Shown: positions 37,133 through 45,470 of the stretch, piece after piece
How positions within the stretch are numbered: position 1 is the first letter of the stretch
Layout: each line of letters starts with the position of its first letter
Source: Promerops cafer
Lineage: Eukaryota; Chordata; Aves; Passeriformes; Nectariniidae
Direction of reading: 5' to 3'
Assembly: GCA_013398275.1 (NCBI GenBank)
Contig: VZSE01013367.1
Span: 312,200 to 376,199, forward strand
DNA length: 64,000 bases
The notes under the pieces: generated by a model
The model's input: the letters and a program-made list of their open reading frames with translations, nothing else
What the model was told of the DNA's origin: nothing
The model's database searches: none
Position numbers and translations under genes: made by a program

Positions 37133-38011
37133 TTACATGTTGGGATAAGTGGGGTCTTCAACGTTGCTATCAGCTTTATCAGATCCTGTTAGAGATGCTT
37201 CTAGCTCTGCCCATGACTGTGGAGCATTGTTCTTTATTGCCTCTATGAAAAGCTGTGTTTGGTGCTTCAGCTGGTCCAGCTCAGCCTGCGTCACCTGGTT
37301 CTGATGAATGAGCTCCTTGGTTTTTAAAGTGATCTCCAGCAATCCCGACCTGCGTAGCACAACAAGCGTATTCTGAAAGCGTCTGCACTTGCTTTGCTGC
37401 TGCAAGAGCAGCTCAGGGGTAGTGCAAATCTCTTCTGGTATCAATGGAGGGCTCCACACTGCAGAAGGCATTGTAGTCTGTGACGCACTCTCGCTCTCAT
37501 GAAGGGTGCACTTTGTTGCCTGCAGAGTTCCAAAAGGCAAAAGGGGAGTCAAACCTGGCACTTTCTGAGTGTCACTGGAAACACGATGAAAACCAGGAAG
37601 AGCTGACAGTTTTCCACTTGTCACCAGAGCTGAAGAACTTTGCTGGCTAGAATCCTGAGGGGTCTTAAAGCTAACTGGTAGGTGGGAAAAAGGACTAGTA
37701 GGCAAGCCTGAGCTCATCAGTACAGGGGAAGTCTCCATCTTGGGTGCTTCTGTGCAGAGTCGTTTATGGCAAGTGGTTTCCTGACATTCTTCTAGATCAA
37801 AGGAGTGATCTCTTTTGCAGGGCTGTGGTGCTATTTTGGGATAAGAGTTCAGGATGGGCAGGTAATTAGTGGAGTCATTTCTCTTTTTCCCAACAGGGTG
37901 AGGATTAACAGGAGGTGGGATTGATGGACGAAGAAACACCAGCTGTGGCTGAGCTGGAATCACTTCAAAGGATGGCTGCACAGTCCAAGACTGGAGCTGT
38001 GATGAACTCCC
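37133..38011 (-). CDS. CIPC: CIPC (CLOCK-interacting pacemaker), last coding exon
   Basis: CIPC is a nuclear and cytoplasmic repressor that binds CLOCK and inhibits CLOCK-BMAL1 transcription. This exon supplies the last 292 residues (82-373 when counting from the ATG at 42739). It opens after an acceptor (gcttctcag, AG at 38013-38012) in phase 0 with GSSSQLQSWTVQPSFEVIPA, a block well conserved in the family. A variable, Ser/Pro-rich middle follows. The C-terminal block at about residues 287-355 (for example RRFQNTLVVLRRSGLLEITL, then KTKELIHQNQVTQAELDQLK) is helical and coiled-coil-like and corresponds to the conserved region implicated in CLOCK binding. The stop is at 37135-37133. The open frame extends ten codons upstream to 38041, but that part is intron: it spans the acceptor and is not family-like. 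Confidence 0.95.
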   Translation of the reverse strand, partial: GSSSQLQSWTVQPSFEVIPAQPQLVFLRPSIPPPVNPHPVGKKRNDSTNYLPILNSYPKIAPQPCKRDHSFDLEECQETTCHKRLCTEAPKMETSPVLMSSGLPTSPFSHLPVSFKTPQDSSQQSSSALVTSGKLSALPGFHRVSSDTQKVPGLTPLLPFGTLQATKCTLHESESASQTTMPSAVWSPPLIPEEICTTPELLLQQQSKCRRFQNTLVVLRRSGLLEITLKTKELIHQNQVTQAELDQLKHQTQLFIEAIKNNAPQSWAELEASLTGSDKADSNVEDPTYPNM

Positions 38012-39343
38012 CTGAGAAGCACAAACAGGGAAAAACCACAAGACTTAAAAAAGCATTGTAGAAGATGATAAAAACAAACTTAAATGAAACAGGTGGACTG
38101 TGCCATTCTTCTACATTTGATATATACTGTCCAATTAATGTGTTATGAAGAGTTTTCTATCAAACTCCTCCTTCTCTTTCTCTGACAATGGAGTATAACG
38201 CTGGAAATAAAGCTGTAATCCATAATCCTTTTACTATGCAACAGGAGATATATTTAAAAACAATCCAATCTGAATTTATATATGCTTTCCTAAGTGATGA
38301 TAACAGTGCAAGCTTATATTGTAAAATGTTCATTAAAACGTTCGACCCAGACTTGGGGTCAAACTACAAGTGCACAGGAAAGCTGAAAAATAATAAAGCT
38401 TTCTATTATGAAATATCTTAAGAGTCAAGAAAAGACTGCACAGACATTTCAGGAACAATTCAGGCTCCCTCTTTGTTGAAAGGTAGCAACTACAATCTTC
38501 TCAAATCTATCCTTATAGCAAGATTTTGAAATGGTTATTTAAGATATACAACAGCTGTTCAGAAGTCTTGTAATCTGAAGTACAACACACAGTTTCAGTG
38601 AACTTAAAACTATGGAGCAGAAAAAAAAAAGGCTGACTATTAACCAATGCAGGGAGAAAAGCCTGTGGTAAGGCCAGAGGAATTTAACTTCGTACGTCTG
38701 GTGAAACAGCGCGCACTGATAAACCTTAGAAGCAGTTTATTTCACCAACAATGCCCAAGGCTTTATTCCCTCCCACAAGACATACTCTGGAATATAGGGA
38801 AAACCAACCATTTTCACAAGACATAACGTCTTTTTCCTCCAACACCTTACTACAGATCTTCACGAGATCTTCTGGCCAAAAACATGATTGCTTTTCTCCA
38901 AAGACATCAAATGGTCTAGTAAGAGATGCTATTTCTTTCTAAAGCAAAATCTCACTTCTTAATATATTTAAGCCATCACCGCTACAGTTATACTAACATA
39001 CTGCTTTTTCAATTCCTTACAACTTGGAACACAACTGGCAGGCCTGCTGAAGGCATAGTTTTTAGCTACCACAAATACATCTTTTTATTTTTAGTACTAT
39101 ATTAAGTCATCTGAAATCCATATCCTTTCCACCAGTCTCATAAATTTTAAACTGGCAAAAGCTAACAGGCTTTGCTAAAGTCCACTTCCCCAGTAAAGGA
39201 CTTGGAACTTACCAAAAGCAGGTATTACCCACTGATTAGGATACTGAGACTTGGAGATAAGAGTCAATTACCTACTCTGACACAATGTTTCTTTGGTTCA
39301 GTGGGCAAGATGCTTATGGAATAAGGGTACAGAACAGCTACCT

Positions 39344-39447
39344 GTAAAAATAAATATTTTTATAAATATTAATTTTAATAATATTTTNNNNNNNNNNNNT
39401 ATTAATTTTAATAATATTTTTATATTTATAAAAATAAATATTTTTAC
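39344..39447. repeat. AT-rich palindrome around a 12-N assembly gap
   Basis: Both outer ends read GTAAAAATA when each is read towards the centre (GTAAAAATA on the left, TATTTTTAC on the right), and the arms of about 45-50 bases are largely complementary. The centre is the N run at 39388-39399. The phrase tattaattttaataatattt also occurs as a direct repeat on both sides of the Ns. A hairpin-forming sequence of this type is a common cause of assembly gaps, so the true length here is unknown. Confidence 0.85.
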
Positions 39448-40419
39448 CTTAACACAGAAGAAAAAACATTCAAAAGAAAAGTATCTGGAGATGTAAGGAG
39501 TGAGGAAGCATATAAATACTGTAGCTATACATACACAGGACACAACATGTAGCCTTAAGGAGCAAAGGTTTGGAGTCATTAGTTGCCACTTACTGCACTG
39601 CTGAACAGCACCTAGCACAGCAGAGCCCCATAATCTTTGGGGCCAAAAGAGCTGTGGTAACTGTTTATCTTGCTCTTCGGTTTCTTCCTATCTCTGTTCT
39701 TTTTTCTCTTCCTTCTCACATAGCACTCTGCTCTTGTTCTCGTACTCAAAATCTCATTTTCAGTAGAGAAGGCCACTTTCATTTTACTAACTCTGCAAAT
39801 TATTGTGTGTTTTGTTGCATTTTTTAATGGAAGCTATGAAAGCTAACTTCCTGATGTATCAGTGTCACTTGCCTAAAAAGCCTTCCTACTTATTAAAGAC
39901 TTTTACAAGACTTCCAGAAACCTTACCACAATCAGCACTGTGGTAATCGCCACTTGATTTTTTTTTTTTAGCAGCATTACTATGAGCTGTTTACATTCTG
40001 AAACTGGGCCACCAGGTAACCACCACTGTAGAGGATCACAGTGGTTCCAAGACAGAAGGATGATGCTGATTGAAACTGAAAACGGAAGAAATAAACAGCA
40101 GTAACTGGATGCTTTTTTTTGGTCCAACAAGCCCAATGGAGTGCTGTGTTGAAAAGACCATTTGAAAAAGATGACCATCTGAGGTAACTAGGCATAATGA
40201 AAAAAGGCAGAAAGACATTTCATTGTTATTCTGACCTAGACTTGTTGCTTTCCTTTATTTAAGTAAACATTTTTCAATTTGACATTATTGTCTTTAATCA
40301 TATGTAGTTAGATATTATGATGCACTGCTCAAGAGAACCAAGTGTGGTCATTTTATCCATCTCCAACTCTTCCTTGCCAAATTTCCTTTTTGCTATACTA
40401 CCAGGATTTTTTTATACAT

Positions 40420-40450
40420 ACATATATATGTGTGTATATATATATGTGGT
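40420..40450 (+). repeat. TA/TG dinucleotide microsatellite
   Basis: A short run of alternating TA and TG steps inside a CIPC intron. It gives a low-complexity open frame rich in tyrosine and valine that is not coding. Confidence 0.8.
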
Positions 40451-41605
40451 TGGATTTTTTTTTTATCTCTCTCTATATATAAGCTACTTATTATTAGCTG
40501 CTGCTGCTTCTTATTTGCAACACAACTTGGAGTTTAACACTGAAATCAGTGCAGGTAATGTCTTCATTTTTGAGCTCTGGGCCAAAGGCTATCAGCCTTT
40601 GGTGAAGCTTGCCTATTCCTGACTTTATATATAAAAACTTCAGCATTTGTTTACACAGTATTTTGTCCACACATATAGGAATGTGACTATAAAATAAAAT
40701 TGTTTCTTGTCAAGATATGGTACGATGCTCAGAGAACAGAACCACCTCACCCACAACTGCATAATCTGCTAAATAGTAACAGAGAATATTAGGTCTTGCT
40801 TGTTGTTGTAACAGGTTCAGTAGAAAAAGAACCATGACCTATATTCTTTTTTCCCCTTCCCACTGTATTCTCAGAAGTATTCTAGTAAAAAAAACATTGA
40901 AGAACATTTGCTCTGCTCCAAAAATGAGTGAGTACAGAGCAGGAGGTCTAATAATATGACAATACTTTGGACTTCTCATCCCTTCTGTTAAAATGTTGAA
41001 GTTACACAGGGGGTCTCACAGATGTGCTGGAGGAACTATACATTACAAAAATACCACAGAACATAAATAGGAAAAAGTAATTGCTGCAACATGAGCCATC
41101 ACATGCAATTAAGTGAAACAACTATCAAAGTAGAAGTATCACAGCTAACTTCAGATAAGGATTTAACCTTTTCATTTATGACATTCTGGATTAGTGTTTC
41201 CCATTACATATTAAGCACTTCTAGAACCTAAGAATGAGGAAACAAACCTATCATCCTACCATCTTTACTGAATGAAAAAGACAACAGCAGCTTTGATAAG
41301 CAAATCACCCTTTTCTTTAATCTTTGGTGCTATTCACGTAACATTCTTGAAGATGTATTTTGGGGGGATTCTTTTGAAACAAAGAGGTTTAGGAGATGGA
41401 GATGGAACAGAGTTTCTCTATTTCACATTCCATCTTAGTGATTCCAGCTGCCTCTCAAAAGAACAGAGAATCACATTAGAACTTCTTAAATTACCAGTTA
41501 CTTTCTGGACTGCAACAACATTGCAAAATCTTTTTTGAAAGGAAAAATGTTTTTTAAAAAAATTAAGAACATGCAGTATTTTTCAAGATATGACTGCTTC
41601 CCTAC

Positions 41606-41775
41606 CTGCTTAACCAACACATTTTTCATAACAACCATAGGAGACAGGGCAGGAAAGGAGCTGCTTGTGGTCCTCGGGCACTGCCAGGGTCCATCCTCTG
41701 CATTCCAACACAGTGCATTCAGCACATCCTCGGAGTCTGTCTGCTCCATAGCACTTGGGCACTCTGAACTTCCAT
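41606..41775 (-). CDS. CIPC: CIPC coding exon 2 (residues 25-81)
   Basis: This middle coding exon of CIPC is 170 bases. On the - strand it starts after catctggcag (AG at 41777-41776); its first two bases complete a split Asp codon, giving DGSSECPSAMEQTDSEDVLN, an acidic stretch that matches the conserved N-terminal region of the family. It ends in SPMVVMKNVLVKQ at 41606, followed by a gtaggg donor in phase 0, and joins in frame to GSSSQLQSW of the last exon. An ATG at 41749 lies inside the exon and could be mistaken for the start, but the conserved residues upstream of it show that the exon is longer. Confidence 0.93.
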
Positions 41776-42666
41776 CTGCCAGATGCAGAATTCAGCTGTT
41801 AGTTGTTCCACACGCAACATGCTTACTACTGCCTTGCAATTAATATTCTGCCTCCTTCAACCAAGTCACAAAGAACAATAAAGTTTAGTTCTGTAATATC
41901 AACAAAATTAAAGCTGCTATGACAGCTGTCAGACAGCCTCTAATTAAAGGCTTTGTATTTCAGGTCAGTTCTTATACAGACATTTTCTCCCCCGAAAATC
42001 TATTACTTTCTGTTCTTTTGTATTTAGTCTCCAAAAGACTGCATAATATCACGAAGGTTGTGTTGCTCTGAAAACTGATACAAGAAAGCACTACAGTCTC
42101 CAGCATTGCCACATCCAGTTTGCAGGCATTTTGTGTCTTGAAATTTTCTATCTTAACCCCAGTAAAGCAGGTATCTTTCACAGAAGTGCTTTTCTTCTCG
42201 TTTAAAGGTCATTTTTGCACAGTTTTGTTGAGTACTAAAATGGCACACCATGTCTATTATTTTACTGATGCTATAACCATTACTCTCTGGTTTATCAGAC
42301 TCTACTGACAATATGGTCAGATCGTAAGAGACACTGGGCAGCATAATCCAACAATTCATTCATCACTGCAAAGAACAAAAAGTAATTTTGACATCTCCAC
42401 TTCTAGACTCTAAAGTCTAAGACTCTTCCATTAATTCTAAATTCCCATGCCATTCAAATTGACAGGATGAACTTTATAATTTGGTAATGTTCCCCTTTAA
42501 AAAACTTGGGTGGTAGGATGATTGCAGGTGAAACCTATCTTGCATAGAAAGGCCCTCCAAGGTAAGGAGACTCAAACTGGAAGGGGTTACTCAGATTTGT
42601 TAAACGACACCAATTAAAGCACAGCCTCAGCACTAACACACAAAAAAGGTAACACTTTTTCTAAAC
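41776..42666 (-). other. CIPC intron between coding exons 1 and 2
   Basis: The intron is about 0.9 kb. Its 5' end on the - strand reads gtttag, a weaker donor than usual but still GT, and it follows the conserved GYS|G codon split. The 3' end is catctggcag, with only a modest pyrimidine tract. No other coding sequence is seen. Confidence 0.8.
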
Positions 42667-42739
42667 CTGAATATCCAGAGTCTTTGTCAGATTCAGCTGC
42701 TGCCATACTGAAGCGTTGGTTGAAGCTCTTCATTTCCAT
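42667..42739 (-). CDS. CIPC: CIPC coding exon 1, conservative start (residues 1-24)
   Basis: Read as given, the first usable start is the ATG at 42739-42737 with a good context (G at -3 and +4). It gives MEMKSFNQRFSMAAAESDKD then SGYS, and the last base starts the split Asp codon completed by the next exon. MAAAESDKDSG is the conserved family anchor. The same frame stays open 19 codons upstream to a TAG but has no ATG there. This start would give a 373-residue protein, shorter than the 399 I recall for human. A second frame starting at 42801 in the same exon gives a family-like N-terminus and merges with this one if a single C is added, so the real coding exon may begin at 42801. Confidence 0.8.
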
Positions 42740-42834
42740 CACTCTGCCCAACAATTCCTCAAGGGTGTCAGTAGATGACTATTTTGTCTGAGTGCTTCCA
42801 TAGTGCAGTGGGCAGTTTTTAACACGTTTTCCAT
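42739..42834 (-). other. CIPC: Upstream reading frame overlapping the CIPC start (31 codons), or frameshifted true N-terminus
   Basis: On the - strand, after a strong acceptor (ctgtttttgtag, AG at 42843-42842, exon opening at 42841), an ATG at 42834 and a second in-frame ATG at 42801 open a frame that ends in TGA at 42741-42739. That stop shares its A with the ATG of the downstream CIPC frame (TGATG). Two readings are possible: a genuine upstream ORF with stop-restart geometry, or the real CIPC N-terminus broken by one missing base in the C run at 42763-42765. In the second reading the start at 42801 gives 38 residues up to MAAAES, the same number I recall for human. Confidence 0.6.
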
Positions 42835-42841
42835 TGAGGAA

Positions 42842-44200
42842 CTACAAAAACAGTTAAGAACAAAAAAGGACTTTATCTGAATCTAAAGGAAGTTCCATCA
42901 GTGTAAGACAACAATAGAGGATAGTTGCTATCTTTTATAGTGCCAGTGAGCTAACTGCAGACTTCAAGAAATATCTCAAAATGCTGAAAGAATGAAATTT
43001 AGATCAAAAGCTAATGTATTGAACATGTCTTTCCACCCCAAAAAGGTAAAACAAACTAAAAATTAAAGGCTATTCATAAACAACACTTATTTCAAGAATT
43101 AAAATTACTCAGGGCATTATTTATCTCATGAAAGCTTTGTTGTCCCAAGGGCTGAACTGCAAAACAAGACAGTTGTGCTGGGTGAGGCTCTTACAACAAA
43201 CACAGCTGAACCTGCAAAGCTGTGGTTTTGCTAACACAGTTTGTTTCATTCTCAAGAGTAGAGTAAGTCATCAGAGAAAAGAATGAGTGATCAGTAAACA
43301 CACTGAGGACTAAAGAAATCTATGCTGCTAAAAGAGCAACACATACTGCAATACACTCCTAGGGGAGACATAGCCTTAGAAATGCCCACACCCAGAATGA
43401 AAACATTGAAAGGCTGAAACTAAAAGCTATGAAAATCAGAAAAATGTAGTAACATTATGGCCTCTCACACTACATACTTGTCACAACCTTCAGCTGCTTC
43501 CTGAGGGAAGGCAGTATCTAGCAAGACTAAGTTTCTGCTTCTCTTAAAGAAGGTAATTGAGAAATTGGCTAACAGAAAACAGAATTAAATGCACAAATTA
43601 TCTTCCTAAAAAGTAACCCAATGAAGTTATGTCTCAATGTTAAGTTTTATATTTAAATTACAAAAACAGGAACTCAGGAGTTTGCATCATAGTCAGGCCA
43701 GCAGTCCATCAGCAGCAGTATCCAGTACAAGCTTGCTTCAAATGACATTGCAACAGACATTCTGGAATAATCTACACCAAAATGCAAGTTTCTTCTTCAG
43801 GTCCTGCCAACTTTGTTAGAAGTGTGCTCCAAAATCCTGAGCCTTGGCACCACTACTGAATTTGAAATGGGAATATGACTGTGTATTACAAGAACGATGG
43901 AATAATGGTCAGCAGAAGAAAATTTCCTCAAGCAGCTACTTGCATCACTTTTACTTTCCATCTTCAGTCACACCTGCCTGCCTGCTAACAGGAATGGAAC
44001 AAACATGGTTACACAAGTGCAACCTAGATGCTATCCTTGCAATGGAAGAAGTGGTTTAAGTTCTGATCCACACTTTCATTACTTAGCCCTTTCCAAAACA
44101 AATGTATTTTTTTAAGAAAATGATACGCAGAAATGCTAATCTAAAATAAAACCCCCAAAACCCAAAACCACCTCAAACCGAAACAAGAAACAGAAAGAGA
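42842..44200 (-). other. CIPC first intron (5' UTR intron)
   Basis: Sequence between the CpG-island first exon and the first coding exon on the - strand. No coding exon is recognised. The open frames on the + strand (for example 43637-43819 and 43844-44059) lack domains. The donor of the non-coding exon 1 lies somewhere in the island and cannot be fixed from sequence alone. Confidence 0.6.
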
Positions 44201-44860
44201 ACTAGAAATAAAGTAAGAACACCTCATCTGCCAGCTTTGCATCAAGTGAGGCTTTGGAAAGGGCTGACACATCATCTTCTCTCAAAGAAAAAGGCAAAAC
44301 ACCACAACCACAACTGAAAATAAACAAACCAGACGTGCCACTCCCCCGAGGCACGGGCGTGAGAACCCTCCTGCTCATCCCCGGGCCCAGCGGGCAGGAC
44401 CTCCGCCGCGCACCGCCTTTAGAACCGGGCGCCCAGGCGGTCGTCCAGGGCCGTCCCTCCCGCTGATCCCACCCAGCCGCCTCCCGGGCCCACACGCCAG
44501 ACTCCTGCGGCACGAGGAGAGCTCGCGCAGGCGGGCCGAGCCACTCAGCTGCCAGGCCCCAGCCACCGCCCCGCCACACGGCGAGGCGCACCAGGTACAG
44601 CACAGTCCCGGGGCCCCAGGGCCGCCACCGCTCGCTCACGGCCGCGACCGCCGCCTCCCGCCGGGCCGNCGGCCTCGAGGGGGAGCGCGGCCGCCGCGCC
44701 CCGTGCGCGCATGCGCAGAGCGGGCTGGCGGGAGTGCGGGCCTTGAGGGCGCTCGGTGCCGCGCCCAGGCGTGAGGGAGCCGGACGGGGTGAGCGCAGCC
44801 TGGAGTTTGGGATGCTGCTGAGCCTCCCGAATACTGCACAAAAAAGTACGATTCTTCCCC
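44201..44860 (-). promoter_or_regulatory. CpG island, CIPC promoter and non-coding first exon
   Basis: The core from about 44,335 to 44,820 is GC- and CpG-dense against an AT-rich background and sits about 1.5-2 kb upstream of the first CIPC coding exon on the - strand, where the promoter is expected. It carries a perfect 12-base NRF1-type motif at 44706-44717. I saw no CACGTG E-box inside the island, so direct CLOCK-BMAL1 feedback through a canonical site is not evident here. One undetermined base lies at 44669. The 220-residue open frame on the - strand (44202-44864) is GC-rich chance sequence crossing this island. Confidence 0.75.
44706..44717. promoter_or_regulatory. NRF1 binding motif
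   Basis: The bases CGCGCATGCGCA match the NRF1 consensus YGCGCAYGCGCR at every position. The motif is near-palindromic and lies inside the CIPC CpG island close to its upstream edge, a typical position for NRF1-driven TATA-less promoters. Confidence 0.75.
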
Positions 44861-44983
44861 ACACAGAAGGTTAGGCATTTGTGCAGCCTCTCTTATTCCA
44901 TGAATGAGAGAGGAAATATGAGGAAAGCAGCATCAAAGAGGTCACAAACTTGTCTCAAAGAGGAAAAACACAGCAAAAAAAGG

Positions 44984-45470
44984 AATCACAGAATCAATTA
45001 GGTTGGAAAAGACCTCGGGTCATCGAGTCCAACCTATGACCTAACACCACCGTGTCAACTAGTCAATGGCACTAAGTGCTGCATCCGGTCCTAAACGCTT
45101 TCAGGGACGGTGACTCTGTCACCTCCTCGGGCATCTTGTTCCAATGTCTAATAATCCTTTCTGTGAAGCAATTCCTTCTCATCTCCAACCTGAACCTCTG
45201 GCACAGCTTGAGACTGTCCTCTTGTCCTGTCGCTGGGAGAAGAGGCCAAACCCCACATGGCTCCAGCCTCCTTTCAGCCTTTTTTTCCGGTCTGAACAGC
45301 CCCTTTTGCTCCTCACAGAACTTGTGCTCTAGATCCTTCACCACCTTCACTGCCCTTCTCTGGACTCCAGCACCTCAATGTCCTTAACTGAAGGGAGGGA
45401 CCCAGAACTGGACACAGAACTCGAGGTGTGGTTTCATCAGTGCCAAGTACAGGGGAAGAATCACTTTTTG
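44984..45470 (-). mobile_element. CR1 retrotransposon 3' end, inverted, young-looking
   Basis: Read on the - strand this ends in the standard avian CR1 3' tail: a 'gttgacacggtggtgttagg' block, 'ataggttggactcgatgacc', 'cttttccaacctaa', then 'attctgtgatt'. Upstream blocks such as 'gaggaattgcttcacag' variants, 'gaacaagatgcccgaggagg' and 'acagagtcaccgtccctg' are well kept. Many CpGs survive, which suggests fairly recent insertion. The open frames on both strands at 45072-45387 are pieces of this repeat. It begins only about 120 bases outside the CIPC CpG island. Confidence 0.95.

Larger units (their letters stand above)
38012..41605 (-). other. CIPC intron between coding exons 2 and 3
   Basis: The intron is about 3.6 kb with gtaggg at its 5' end (41605, - strand) and ttctcag at its 3' end. 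It contains the only long run of unknown bases in the window, inside an AT palindrome (39344-39447), and a TA/TG microsatellite near 40.42-40.45 kb. No extra coding exon is seen; the open frames crossing the N run are artefacts. Confidence 0.85.

Noticed and set aside
39293..39618. Open frames on both strands across the N run
   Set aside because: They pass through unknown bases and an AT palindrome, so the frames are meaningless.
44202..44864. 220-residue open frame on the - strand over the CIPC promoter
   Set aside because: It crosses the CpG island and an undetermined base. Composition is that of the island, with no domain; it is most likely promoter and 5' UTR sequence.
45072..45387. Open frames on both strands near 45.2 kb
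   Set aside because: They lie inside a 5'-truncated CR1 copy; they are retrotransposon 3'-end sequence and not host genes.
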